A stretch of 64,000 bases of DNA from Caldinitratiruptor microaerophilus (GTDB taxonomy: Bacteria > Bacillota > Sulfobacillia > Symbiobacteriales > ZC4RG38): positions 3,534,001-3,598,000 of the forward strand of contig NZ_AP025628.1 in NCBI RefSeq assembly GCF_025999835.1, in the 5' to 3' direction. Position numbers and translations under genes: made by a program. Under the pieces are notes generated by a model. That model did not search any database and was not told where the DNA came from. It worked only from the letters and a program-made list of their open reading frames with translations. Numbering within the stretch: position 1 is the first letter of the stretch; the number at the start of each line of letters is the position of its first letter. This document shows, in pieces, positions 54,772 to 62,864 of the stretch.

Positions 54772-55556
54772 GGAGCGTCCCCCCTCTCGCGGCGGGATGG
54801 ATCGGGCCGGTCCAGTCCGGCGAAGCTGCGGAGCCCGTCGAGGTCCTCGGCCAGGAGCAGGAGGGCCACGCCGGTGATGTAGCGGCGGCCGGAGTCGAGC
54901 ACCTTCCGGCTCGCCCCCGTGGCCGCCGCCAGGTCGGCCAGGGGCAGCCGTCGCTGGGTCAGGAAGCGGGCGGAGAGCTCGGGGTCGGCGGCGAGGTGGC
55001 GGGCGATGGCCACCAGACGCTCGCGGGTGTCGCGGTGCTGGGGGGCGGCGCGCCGGAGGTCGGCCAGGGTGAGCCCGAAACGGGCGAGGTGGGCCGCATA
55101 GCGGCGGATCTCGTCCGCGCGCTCCGCGATGGCCTCGGCGCTGTTCGCGAGCGGATCCGGCGTCCAGCCGCCGGACGGCAGCCGCTCCGCGGCGGCAGCC
55201 AGCGGGGCGGGTGTTCCGGTTGAGCCCGCCTCCCCGGCCCGCGGGGCATCCAGCGAGAGCACACGGCGATGCGGGGCCTCCTGGCGGAAGTAGTCGACGA
55301 GCCGGTGGCGGATCACGGCGGCCGCATACGTCTCGAACCGGGCCCCGCGGCCGACGGCGTACGTGTCCACCGCCTCGTTGAAGGCGATGAGCGCCACGCT
55401 CAGCTCGTCGTCGTTCTCCCACTCCAGGCGCCGCCGGCACGCCGCCTCGGCCACGCGCCGGACGAACGGCCGGGCGGCTTCCAGGAGGGCCCGGCGGCTT
55501 TCCTCGTTCCCGGCCTGCGCGGCCTTGACCAAGCTGGCCAGATCCTCCCCTGCCAT
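54768..55556 (-). CDS. sigI: RNA polymerase sigma factor SigI
   Basis: This 262-residue sigma-70-family factor of the SigI group has AQAGNEESRRALLEAARPFV at the start, region 2 with ENDDELSVALIAFNEAVDTY and FETYAAAVIRHRLVDYFR, and a SigI-type C-domain ending in ASRKVLDSGRRYITGVALLL. In Bacillus, SigI is heat- and cell-wall-stress-linked. In this cluster it may control its own operon and the genes for the secreted protein. ATG 55556 with GGAGGCAG upstream is preferred over a 63-codon extension. Translation is coupled to rsgI. Confidence 0.9.
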   Translation of the reverse strand: MAGEDLASLVKAAQAGNEESRRALLEAARPFVRRVAEAACRRRLEWENDDELSVALIAFNEAVDTYAVGRGARFETYAAAVIRHRLVDYFRQEAPHRRVLSLDAPRAGEAGSTGTPAPLAAAAERLPSGGWTPDPLANSAEAIAERADEIRRYAAHLARFGLTLADLRRAAPQHRDTRERLVAIARHLAADPELSARFLTQRRLPLADLAAATGASRKVLDSGRRYITGVALLLLAEDLDGLRSFAGLDRPDPSRRERGDAP

Positions 55557-55780
55557 ACTGCCTCCGAGGGAGTGCTTTCCATATCCATTCCCCGTCCGGG
55601 CTCCCGATTCCTGGCAGCGGCGGATGCCCGGCTCCGGCGGAGGGCCTGGCCCGTCTCTGCCTTTTCTTGCGGACCCGTGGGGCGGTTTCGGGGGGTCGGA
55701 GGCGCGGGCGCAGGATTTCGGCGGCCCCAGGCTCGAAGTGTACAAGGCACCTGCACTGTGTTCCGGGGGGAGGGATTGCC

Positions 55781-56677
55781 GTGCGCGTGCGCAAGGCGGT
55801 CATCCCGGCGGCGGGATACGGGACCCGCTTCCTGCCGGCCACGAAGGCCCAACCCAAGGAGATGCTGCCGGTCGTCGACAAGCCGATCATCCAGTACGTC
55901 GTGGAAGAGGCCGCCCAGGCCGGGATCGAGGACATCCTCATCATCACCGGGCGGGGCAAGCGGGCGATCGAGGACCACTTCGACCGCACGCTGGAACTGG
56001 AGTACCACCTGCAGCAGCAGCAGAAGGACGACCTGCTCGACCGGGTCCGGGAGATCGCCGACCTGGTGGACATCCACTTCATCCGCCAGAAGCAGCCGCT
56101 CGGCCTGGGCCACGCGATCCTCCAGGCGTGGCGCCACGTGGGGGACGAGCCCTTCGCGATCCTCCTGGGCGACGAGATCTTCACCGGCGCAGAGCCCTGC
56201 CTCGTCGAGCTGATCCGCCAGCACGAGCGCCACGGCGGCAGCGTGGTGGCGGTGCGCGAGGTCCCCCGGGAACAGGTCAGCCGTTACGGCATCGTCCGGG
56301 CAGAGCCCATGGGCGGGCGCCTTCACCGCGTCCTGGACCTGGTGGAGAAGCCCGATCCCGCCCACGCGCCCTCGACGATGGCCGTGGTCGGCCGCTACAT
56401 CGTCGACCCGGGCATCTTCCCGATCCTGGCCGACCTGCCGCCGGGCCACAGCGGCGAGATCCAGCTGACGGACGGCCTCCGCACGCTGCTCCGGCGCTCG
56501 CCCGTCTTCGCTTACGAGGTCGAGTCCGAACGCTACGACGTGGGGGAGAAGCTCGGTTATCTCCGGGCCACGGTCGAGTTCGCGCTGGCCCGCGAGGACA
56601 TCGGCCCGGCCTTCCGGGAGTACCTGCGGAGCCTGAACCTCGAGCCGGCCCGGGAGCCGGACGGACCCGGGCGATGA
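55781..56677 (+). CDS. galU: UTP-glucose-1-phosphate uridylyltransferase
   Basis: This 298-residue GalU makes UDP-glucose from UTP and glucose 1-phosphate. Its nucleotide site is AVIPAAGYGTRFLPATKAQP with the lysine in KEMLPVVDKPIIQY, and the FAILLGDEIF, RYGIVRAEP and EIQLTDGLRTLL motifs are present. Length is normal. GTG 55781 has GGGGGGAGGG upstream. It is divergent from sigI. The sugar epimerase starts within its stop (ATGA), so the pair feeds exopolysaccharide or wall sugars. Confidence 0.95.
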   Translation: MRVRKAVIPAAGYGTRFLPATKAQPKEMLPVVDKPIIQYVVEEAAQAGIEDILIITGRGKRAIEDHFDRTLELEYHLQQQQKDDLLDRVREIADLVDIHFIRQKQPLGLGHAILQAWRHVGDEPFAILLGDEIFTGAEPCLVELIRQHERHGGSVVAVREVPREQVSRYGIVRAEPMGGRLHRVLDLVEKPDPAHAPSTMAVVGRYIVDPGIFPILADLPPGHSGEIQLTDGLRTLLRRSPVFAYEVESERYDVGEKLGYLRATVEFALAREDIGPAFREYLRSLNLEPAREPDGPGR

Positions 56678-57618
56678 GGGTGCTGGTGACGGGCGGCGCC
56701 GGGTTCATCGGCTCGCACGTGGTGGAGGCCCTGGTGGGCGCCGGCCACCGGGTGGAGGTCCTCGACGACCTCTCGACCGGCGACCTCCGGCACCTGCCGG
56801 CCGGCGTCCCTCTCCACAGGGCCGACGTCGCCTCCCCCGAGGCCGCTGCCCTGGTGGAGGCCCTGCGGCCCGACGCCGTGCTGCACCTGGCCGCCCAGGT
56901 GTCGGCGGCCGCGTCGGTGCGGGACCCGGTGGCCGACCTGCGCGCCAACGCCCTGGGCACCCTGAACGTCCTGGAAGCCTGCCGCCGCGCGGGGGTGCGG
57001 CGGTTCGTCTACGCCTCATCGGCTGCCGTTTACGGGCAGCCCGAGCGACTGCCGCTCTCCGAGGACGCGCCGCTCCGCCCCCTCAGGCCGTACGGGGCCT
57101 CCAAGCTGGCCGGGGAGGTGTACGTCCGCCTTTACGGCGACCTGTACGGTCTGGACTTCGTGATCCTCCGCTTCGCCAACGTCTACGGTCCCCGTCAGGC
57201 CGTGACCGGCGAGGGGGCGGTGGTGCCCGCGTTCGCCACCGCCATGCTGGCGGGAACCGGCGGACGAGGCCCCGGGCCGGTCGTCCACGGCGACGGGCGC
57301 CAGACCCGGGACTTCGTCCACGTCCGCGACGTGGCCCGGGCGCACCTTCTGGCGCTGTGGGCCGGGTCGGGCGCCATCCTCAACCTGGCCACCGGGCGTG
57401 CGGTGACGGTTCTCGACCTCTGGCGCCGGATCGCGGCGCTGACCGGCTGGGACCGGCCGCCGGTGTTCGGGCCGCCCCGGCCGGGCGACATCCCGCACTC
57501 CGTCCTCGACCCCTCCCGGGCGCGGCAGGCGCTCGGGTGGGAGCCGGCCACGGGCCTCGACGAGGGGCTGCGGGAGACGGTCGCCTACTACCGCGAGGTC
57601 GCGGGGGAACCGTCCTGA
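56674..57618 (+). CDS. NAD-dependent sugar epimerase (GalE family)
   Basis: This 314-residue extended short-chain dehydrogenase has the NAD site TGGAGFIGSHVVEAL at the start, YASSAAVYG, the YGASK catalytic Tyr-Lys pair near residue 145, and RDFVHVRDVARAHLLAL. It probably epimerises UDP-glucose or a UDP-hexose made from GalU's product; the exact sugar is not fixed by sequence. Its ATG overlaps the galU stop. Its last 31 bases overlap the end of the opposite-strand dioxygenase. Confidence 0.92.
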   Translation: MRVLVTGGAGFIGSHVVEALVGAGHRVEVLDDLSTGDLRHLPAGVPLHRADVASPEAAALVEALRPDAVLHLAAQVSAAASVRDPVADLRANALGTLNVLEACRRAGVRRFVYASSAAVYGQPERLPLSEDAPLRPLRPYGASKLAGEVYVRLYGDLYGLDFVILRFANVYGPRQAVTGEGAVVPAFATAMLAGTGGRGPGPVVHGDGRQTRDFVHVRDVARAHLLALWAGSGAILNLATGRAVTVLDLWRRIAALTGWDRPPVFGPPRPGDIPHSVLDPSRARQALGWEPATGLDEGLRETVAYYREVAGEPS

Positions 57619-58424
57619 GGCTCGTACATCGCGCAGGCCATGCCGAAGTAAGTCGGGACCTCGTAGGAGAGGAGGCGGCCCTGCATCGGCCGCCGCTGGA
57701 GCGCGCCGTGGAGGATGAGCGCCTGCCACAGGCTGTCCGGCTTGCCCCGCTCGACCAGTTCTCCGTCCACGTTCAGGAGCCGGCCGAGGTCCTGCGCCTC
57801 GACGGCCTCGCAGAACAGCCGGTCGTACTCCGCCGACTTCTCGTCGTACCCGTAGGGTCCGTCGGGGTGGTGGCAGTGCCCCTGGTCGGCGCTGGCGATG
57901 AAGGCCACCCGCCGGCCTGAGGCCTCCGCCACCTCGGCCAGGGCCTCGCCGAACTTCACGTGCAGGGACAAGGGCAGGTCGGGAGAAGGGGTCACCAGCA
58001 CGACCTCGGGCCGGGGCCGGTAGGACCGGCCCATGTAGTAGAGGGGAATCAGCGCCCCCCAGTCGAGGGGCGCGGTGAAGCCCTGGGGAAAGAAGGAAGG
58101 CGCCACCGGCACCCCCGCGCGGGCCCCGTGGGCGGCCAGGGTCCAGGCCAGGGGGCCGTCGATGGCGAACCCGGCCTCCACGCGCTGGCCACCGCCCTCG
58201 AGGTGGCCCCGCGCCTCGGCGGCGATGGGCAGGGCCATCGCCCCGGGCACGGCCAGCCCGTGGGGCGTGGCCACCACGACGACGTCCGGCTCGAGCTCGG
58301 CGAGCCGCTCCCCCATCCGGGCCATGGCCGCCCGGGTGCGGGCGGCGCGCTCCGGGGCGTGTACGGCGAACTCCGGCAGGCACTCGCCCCCGTGCGGGGC
58401 GATCGCTGCGAAGATGAGCCCCAT
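57588..58424 (-). CDS. Class III extradiol dioxygenase (LigB-type)
   Basis: This 278-residue LigB-type extradiol-dioxygenase or Memo-like protein has an early histidine in FAAIAPHGGECLPEF, then VVVATPHGLAVPG, ALIPLYYMGR and ASADQGHCHHPDGPYGYDE, with the usual His and Glu metal ligands. These ring-cleavage relatives use non-heme iron; the substrate is unknown. AGGAGATCC precedes the ATG at 58424. It is divergent from the uracil-DNA glycosylase. Confidence 0.85.
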   Translation of the reverse strand: MGLIFAAIAPHGGECLPEFAVHAPERAARTRAAMARMGERLAELEPDVVVVATPHGLAVPGAMALPIAAEARGHLEGGGQRVEAGFAIDGPLAWTLAAHGARAGVPVAPSFFPQGFTAPLDWGALIPLYYMGRSYRPRPEVVLVTPSPDLPLSLHVKFGEALAEVAEASGRRVAFIASADQGHCHHPDGPYGYDEKSAEYDRLFCEAVEAQDLGRLLNVDGELVERGKPDSLWQALILHGALQRRPMQGRLLSYEVPTYFGMACAMYEPQDGSPATSR

Positions 58425-58550
58425 CCGGATCTCCTGTCCTCCGTTCCGTCCTTCCGTGTGTGCCGGCGGGGCGGCTCCGGTGACCTGGCAGGAATCCGCC
58501 CCGCAGGGGCCGAAACCGGGTGTGGCGACCCTTGTCCAGGGGGGATGGTG

Positions 58551-59222
58551 GTGGCCACGCAGCCCCGGTTCCTGCCGGCGGGCGGCTCCCCGCAGCCGGG
58601 CGACATCTTTGGCGAACCGCCGACCGAGCTCGACCAGCTGCCCGACATGGAGGCGCTGAAGTCGAGGGTCCTCGGCTGCCGCGCCTGCCCGCTCCGGGAC
58701 GGCTGCCAGGGCGTCGTCTTCGGCGAGGGCAACCCGTCGGCCCGGCTGATGCTCATCGGGGAGGGCCCGGGTGCAGACGAGGACCGCCTCGGCCGCCCGT
58801 TCGTGGGCCGGGCGGGCCAGCTGCTGGACCGGATCCTGGCCGCCGGCGGGTTCGAGCGCTTCACGCACACCTACATCGCCAACGTGGTGAAGTGCCGGCC
58901 GCCCGGCAACCGGGTGCCCGTGTGGGAGGAGCGCGCTGCCTGCTGGCCCAACCTGCGGGCGCAGATCCGCTTGGTCCGCCCCAAGATCGTGATCCTCCTC
59001 GGGGCCACCGCCGTGCAGACGCTCCTGGACCCCCGGGCCAGCATCACCCGGCTGCGGGGTCAGTGGGTGCAGAAGGACGGCATCTGGTTCCTCCCGACCT
59101 ACCACCCCGCCGCGCTCCTCCGCGACCCGGAGAAGAAGCGGCCGGTGTGGGAGGACGTCAAGGCGGTCGTCCGCAAGTACCGGGAGCTGGTGGACCCCAA
59201 CCACGTCTGCAAGTACGTATAG
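58551..59222 (+). CDS. Type-4 uracil-DNA glycosylase
   Basis: This 223-residue family 4 enzyme removes uracil from DNA and is common in thermophiles. Four cysteines fit the 4Fe-4S cluster: CRACPLRDGC, KCRPPG and AACWPN. Motif 1 is GEGPGADEDRLGRPFVGRAG, and motif 3 is TYHPAALLR with the key histidine. GTG 58551 is 6 bases from AGGGGGG; ATG 58545 touches it. The first 35 residues are unconserved. It is followed by the sbcDC remnant. Confidence 0.93.
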   Translation: MATQPRFLPAGGSPQPGDIFGEPPTELDQLPDMEALKSRVLGCRACPLRDGCQGVVFGEGNPSARLMLIGEGPGADEDRLGRPFVGRAGQLLDRILAAGGFERFTHTYIANVVKCRPPGNRVPVWEERAACWPNLRAQIRLVRPKIVILLGATAVQTLLDPRASITRLRGQWVQKDGIWFLPTYHPAALLRDPEKKRPVWEDVKAVVRKYRELVDPNHVCKYV

Positions 59223-59316
59223 GGTTTCGGCGCCTCCTGGGCCGCCCCTGCCGCCCCCGACCAGGCACCGGCGGGGTTCGCCGGGGGCGCCGTGCGGTTT
59301 TCCGGGAGTGGCGAAC

Positions 59317-59714
59317 GTGCGCATCCTCCCCACGGCCGACTGGCACCTCGGCGGGACGCTCGAGGGCCGCAGCCGCCTGGACGAGCAGGCGAAGGTGCTG
59401 GACGAGATCGGCGAGGTCGCCGAGGCGAAGGGGCCCACCTCCGCCAGCCGGTGACCAGCCTCTCCGGCGGCGAGACGTTCTTGACGTCCTTGTCGCTCGC
59501 CCTGGCGTTGCCGGCCCAGATTCAGCTGCGGGGGTGGTATCCGCTCGAGCTGGAGACGGTGATCGGGGTGCTGGAGCGGCTGCAGTTCGAGAACATGCCC
59601 ATCGGGAGGACCGGCCACGTGCCGGAGCTTCGGGCCCGCCCCCGGCGCGGCGTGCTCGTCGACCCGGCGCAGCCCGGCGGCCGGGGCAGTCGCGTGCGGC
59701 TCGAGATGGCCTGA
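59317..59714 (+). pseudogene. sbcDC: Collapsed remnant of sbcD-sbcC
   Basis: Two frames of one nuclease pair remain. 59317-59454 reads MRILPTADWHLGGTLEGRSR, the SbcD (Mre11-like) start, then stops after 45 codons. From about 59449, in another frame, comes VTSLSGGETFLTSLSLALAL, the SbcC signature near its C-terminus, then QIQLRGWYPLELETVIGVLE, where the usual FFLDEGFGTLD Walker B/D-loop is missing. It ends SRVRLEMA like SbcC. About 95% of the two genes has been deleted in at least two steps. Neither product can function. Confidence 0.85.
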
Positions 59715-59788
59715 TGGGGCACGGTGCTGCGGTGCGGCGGCGTCCCGGCCTCCCCCGGCGTACGATGACAGCGGGGGAGGTGGTGCCC

Positions 59789-60169
59789 GTGTTCCTGGGC
59801 GGGCAGCCCGATGCGGCAGGGGCGCGCAGCGCGCTCTTCTGGCTCCTTCTCGGTTTCAGCCTGGGCGCAGGCAGCCGCTGGCCGGACGGGGCCGGCCTCA
59901 CACCGCCGGGTCGGTCGGGGCGGGATTCCGCCGGCTCGCGCGGCGGCGCGTTCTCCGTCTCGGTTGCCGACGAGACCGCGGCGGACCGCGCGCCCGCACC
60001 CCGCGGCCCGTCCTTTGCGTCGTGGCCCGGGGGGTCCGGTCCGGGGGCCGTCCAGGTCCGGGTGTTCCAGGAAGTACCCGGCCCGGACGGCCCGACGTAT
60101 GTACAGACCACAGGCCAGGTGGTATCGGTCTACACGGGTCGGGGCGGGGCGGGACCAGCCGGCCCCTGA
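59789..60169 (+). CDS. Hypothetical protein with N-terminal membrane segment
   Basis: This 126-residue frame starts with GTG behind GGGGGAGGTGG. A short hydrophobic segment (ALFWLLLGFSLGAG, about residues 13-26) is followed by a Pro/Gly-rich, probably disordered region and a beta-like C-terminus (VQVRVFQEVPGPDGPTYVQT). No homology is recognised. A strong terminator follows 40 bp later, which supports a real gene. It could instead be a high-G+C chance frame. Confidence 0.5.
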   Translation: MFLGGQPDAAGARSALFWLLLGFSLGAGSRWPDGAGLTPPGRSGRDSAGSRGGAFSVSVADETAADRAPAPRGPSFASWPGGSGPGAVQVRVFQEVPGPDGPTYVQTTGQVVSVYTGRGGAGPAGP

Positions 60170-60209
60170 GGCGCGTGTTCCTAGCGGGCGGGTCCCGCGG
60201 TCCCGGACG

Positions 60210-60255
60210 GTGCAGGCCCCGGCAACTGGGCAGAACATCCAGCCGGGGCCTGCAC
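60210..60255. terminator. Bidirectional hairpin between convergent genes
   Basis: GTGCAGGCCCCGGC (60210-60223) and GCCGGGGCCTGCAC (60242-60255) form a perfect 14-bp stem with an 18-base loop, between the hypothetical gene and the DUF3794 gene. T-runs are poor. Confidence 0.6.
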
Positions 60256-60287
60256 GGGCGTTCCGGCCCGGACACGGTGCGCCGGGG

Positions 60288-60977
60288 TCAGACACCGGGA
60301 GCCTGGGGGCCGGGAAACACGACGGTGGGGCCGATTGCGGTGCCCACGGTCGGTCCGGGCACCGCGCTGCCGGGGAAGGTGACCACGTTCCCGCTCTGCG
60401 GGACTCCGGAGGTGATGGCGGGCGGGCAGGGCTCGACCGGGGCGACAGGCGTGGTGACGGTGACGACCCCCGGACGGGTGACCTTGGCGCAGACGAGGAC
60501 AAGGCTCTTGTCGACCAGCGTGGTGAACGTCCCGTGGGTGGTGACGTTGGCCGGTTCCTCGGATTCGCCCTCGACGACCGCCTGAAGTACCGTGCATGTG
60601 TCGCCCGGACGGGCCCCGGGGATCGTGATGAAGAGGTTGAAAGCCACGTCCACGGTGGTGTGCAGCACGGCCCCGCTGGCCGTGTTCACGATCCCGGAGC
60701 ACGCCGTGAACACGCCGGGCTTCGGGGGCACGGTCCCGGCCGTGAGAGTCTTGAAGTTTACATCTTTTCGGAGCCGGCCGTCAATGATCACGCGGTCCGG
60801 AATGACCTTGCAGGAGTCGATGATCACCTTCTTGCGGATGTCCTTGACCTCGAGGGCCGGACTGGGGAGCGGGATGGTGGTGCAGACGAGCGAACGTGCC
60901 TGTCCTGACCCTACCAGGACGGGCACCTCGACCTGGACTTCCTGCTGTCCACCCTGGATGGGCATCAGGGTTGTCAC
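60288..60977 (-). CDS. DUF3794 (SPOCS-type) protein
   Basis: This 229-residue protein has a DUF3794 domain of the SipL/CotX-like SPOCS type. It begins VQVEVPVLVGSGQARS and KKVIIDSCKVIPDRVIIDGR, then HTTVDVAFNLFI and a mid-part LVDKSLVLVCAKV. A Pro/Val/Gly-rich tail follows. The family is confined to endospore formers and is found in spore coat or morphogenesis proteins. GTG 60977 has GGGGGAGG upstream. A sigma-E-like -10 lies 37 bp before it. The function is inferred as spore-structural. Confidence 0.82.
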   Translation of the reverse strand: MTTLMPIQGGQQEVQVEVPVLVGSGQARSLVCTTIPLPSPALEVKDIRKKVIIDSCKVIPDRVIIDGRLRKDVNFKTLTAGTVPPKPGVFTACSGIVNTASGAVLHTTVDVAFNLFITIPGARPGDTCTVLQAVVEGESEEPANVTTHGTFTTLVDKSLVLVCAKVTRPGVVTVTTPVAPVEPCPPAITSGVPQSGNVVTFPGSAVPGPTVGTAIGPTVVFPGPQAPGV

Positions 60978-61013
60978 GGATAGGTTCCTCCCCCGGTGCA
61001 CGGGTTCTACGGC

Positions 61014-61021
61014 AGTGTATG
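61014..61021 (-). promoter_or_regulatory. Sigma-E-like -10 of the DUF3794 gene
   Basis: The minus strand reads CATACACT, identical to the box upstream of cwlJ-gerQ and fitting the mother-cell sigma-E -10. The -35 region (around TTATGTCAA) is only partly similar to the consensus. Confidence 0.55.
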
Positions 61022-61110
61022 CGCATGCCCCGCAGGGTTGACATAAGAGGTGCAAGGTCACCGCGCTGTCACAGCCGGGGACCCGGCGTGCACCGGAGGG
61101 ACACCGTGCG

Positions 61111-61323
61111 CTAGCGTCCGCCCCTGTCGGGGTCGCGCACGTCCTTGGTCTCCCAGGGCTCCGGGCGCTGCCGCTCCTTGTCGTCCTCCTGCACCGCAGG
61201 CTCGGGGTCGACCGGGAGGGCGAGGCGGCCGCCGCCCCGGGCCACTGAGGGCAGGTAGCCGCCGTAGCCGCGTTCGGCCTTGCCCTGCTGAAGGTCCTGG
61301 TTGCGCTCGCTCTTCTTGGACAT
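61111..61323 (-). CDS. Small hydrophilic protein
   Basis: This 70-residue, highly charged protein begins MSKKSERNQDLQQGKAERGY and ends with a Glu/Asp/Arg-rich tail. It has no membrane segment. GGTGAGGTGGGG lies before the ATG. No family is recognised; it is not of the alpha/beta small acid-soluble spore protein type. It lies 134 bp upstream of the DUF3794 gene on the same strand. Confidence 0.55.
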   Translation of the reverse strand: MSKKSERNQDLQQGKAERGYGGYLPSVARGGGRLALPVDPEPAVQEDDKERQRPEPWETKDVRDPDRGGR

Positions 61324-61708
61324 CGGTTCCCCACCTCACCGTAGGGTAGTGTGCCCGTGCTGCGTGTGGGGGCACCGGGCCACGGGGGTGGGCTGCATGC
61401 ACGCCCCGGCTGCATGCACGCCCCGACTGCCCGGGCCGGAGCGGGTCGACCGCCTGCGGGACGTGGAGGACCGCCTGACCCGGCACCGCCACGTGCGGGT
61501 CGACCACTTCCTGCCGGAGCGTAGCGACCCGGCGTGCGACTTCCTGCTGCGCTGCGAGTAACCCATCGCGCCTTGTTTGACGTCCGAGGCCCGTGCCCGG
61601 TGTGGCCGTGGCCGCTCCGCCGGGCGCAGGTACGGGATACTGGCGTTTGCGGGCGCGTCGTGGTAGCCTGAATCCGTGCCCCACGGCATGGGCGAACGGA
61701 GGTGCCAC
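61324..61708. other. Intergenic region with tandem repeat
   Basis: These 385 bases lie between two divergent genes. They contain an exact 17-bp tandem repeat (61391-61424) and an ATG frame at 61397-61561 of 54 codons (ends HFLPERSDPACDFLLRCE) with a weak ribosome site. I do not count that frame as a gene. The last 140 bases show nothing else. Confidence 0.4.
61391..61424. repeat. 17-bp exact tandem repeat
   Basis: GGCTGCATGCACGCCCC occurs twice in direct succession (61391-61407, 61408-61424), with a third partial start (GACTGC). GCATGC is palindromic within each unit. Confidence 0.8.
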
Positions 61709-62281
61709 GTGGCCCAATCCCTGCTGTCCCTGGAAGCCATCCGTGACCGGCTGTTCCCGATGCTCCTGCCCCCGAAGCGGGTGGAATCCCTCGGCGAGGG
61801 CCACATGGTCGCGCGCCTTCTCGCCGAGGACCTGGCCGTCGTGTATGTCGAGGACGTGGGCCCCAACGAGATCCGCTACGTCACCTGGGAGGAGCTGCAG
61901 GCCTGGGGAATCGGGCCGGACGGGCTGCACCAGATCGCCCTGTGGAACCTCGATGAGAAGTCCCGGCCCCTCTTCCCGATCGTCATGAACCCGCCCGGGA
62001 AGCGGGACCCCATGTTCATCTGGAACGTGCAGGACGGGTACGACGCCGCCCGCATCCTCCTTCACCGGTGGCTGGCAGAGGCCGCGTCCCAGGTCGACGG
62101 CCGGCTCCTGCTCGCCGTTCCGGACCGGCACTGGCTGGCGGCCACGGGCGACCGGGACCCGCAGAAGCGAGCCGCCTTCCACCGGCTCACCCGCGAGCGG
62201 TTCCAGACCACCATCTTCCCCGTGAGTCCCCACGTGTACGTCTGGACAGGCCACCGCCTGGTGGTCGACCGCCTCGAGTAG
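61709..62281 (+). CDS. DUF1444 (YtpQ-like) protein
   Basis: This 190-residue protein resembles the DUF1444/YtpQ family: DLAVVYVEDVGPNEIRYVTW, LHQIALWNLDE, an IWNVQDGYDAARILL block and GRLLLAVPDRHWLAAT. It is shorter than Bacillus YtpQ by about 70-80 residues at the N-terminus. Cytoplasmic, function unknown. GTG 61709 with GGAGG 6 bases upstream is a good start. Confidence 0.75.
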   Translation: MAQSLLSLEAIRDRLFPMLLPPKRVESLGEGHMVARLLAEDLAVVYVEDVGPNEIRYVTWEELQAWGIGPDGLHQIALWNLDEKSRPLFPIVMNPPGKRDPMFIWNVQDGYDAARILLHRWLAEAASQVDGRLLLAVPDRHWLAATGDRDPQKRAAFHRLTRERFQTTIFPVSPHVYVWTGHRLVVDRLE

Positions 62282-62382
62282 GGCCGGGGCGAACGCCGGG
62301 GCCCCACACGCGGCACGAACCCGGGCGCTGGGCGCCCGGGTGGGTACGGCGGACGAACCGGGACCACGTGTAGCCGCGGGCG

Positions 62383-62472
62383 TCACCGGGTCGGGAACAC
62401 GCCCGTGGCGAGGAGGAGCACCAGCACGAGCACGATCAGGAGCTCGGGGCTGATCTGCTGCTGGGTGCGCAC
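62383..62472 (-). CDS. Small single-helix membrane peptide 1
   Basis: This 29-residue peptide starts at GTG 62472 behind AAGGAGGTGAGC. It reads VRTQQQISPELLIVLVLVLL, then ends LATGVFPTR. One membrane helix fills most of it. It has the same leader and the same Q-Q-x-SxEL-helix plan as the peptide at 62684. Short QQ-type helical peptides like these are frequent in spore formers; the function is unknown. Confidence 0.65.
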   Translation of the reverse strand: MRTQQQISPELLIVLVLVLLLATGVFPTR

Positions 62473-62537
62473 GTCGCTCACCTCCTTATGTCAACGCTAC
62501 GCCCGGCCAGCCCGCGGTGTGCGTGGAAAACCGAGGT

Positions 62538-62684
62538 TCAGTTGGACGGGCGCCCCGGGATGACCACCACCCGGCGCCTGCGCGGCGGCCGGACGATGAC
62601 GACCGGGCGCAGGAACAGGAGCAGCACGAGCACGAGGATCACGGCCAGCTCGGCGGAGATCGGATCCCGCTGCTGAACCTGCAC
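62538..62684 (-). CDS. Small single-helix membrane peptide 2
   Basis: This 48-residue peptide starts at GTG 62684 behind an identical AAGGAGGTGAGC. It has VQVQQRDPISAELAVILVLV, a membrane helix to about residue 25, then a basic tail (PPRRRRVVVIPGRPSN). It is a paralog of the preceding peptide with an added tail. The gap between the two genes is 66 bp, and both share the leader GTTGACATAAGGAGGTGAGC. Confidence 0.65.
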   Translation of the reverse strand: MQVQQRDPISAELAVILVLVLLLFLRPVVIVRPPRRRRVVVIPGRPSN

Positions 62685-62864
62685 GGCGCTCACCTCCTTA
62701 TGTCAACCTATGCGCGCCGTGCGTCGGTTGACTGAGGCCGCGGCAACGGGCCATGTTTACACCCGCCCACCGGTGCGTTAAGGTAACACTGAGCCGGGCG
62801 TTCCGTCCGGGGCACCCTGCCCCACCGCCCGGCCGCACAAGCTGAACCGGGAAGGGGAGCGGAG

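Noticed and set aside
61397-61561. 54-codon frame starting in the tandem repeat
   Set aside because: Weak ribosome site, start inside a repeat, no recognisable family; kept only as a note in the region entry.
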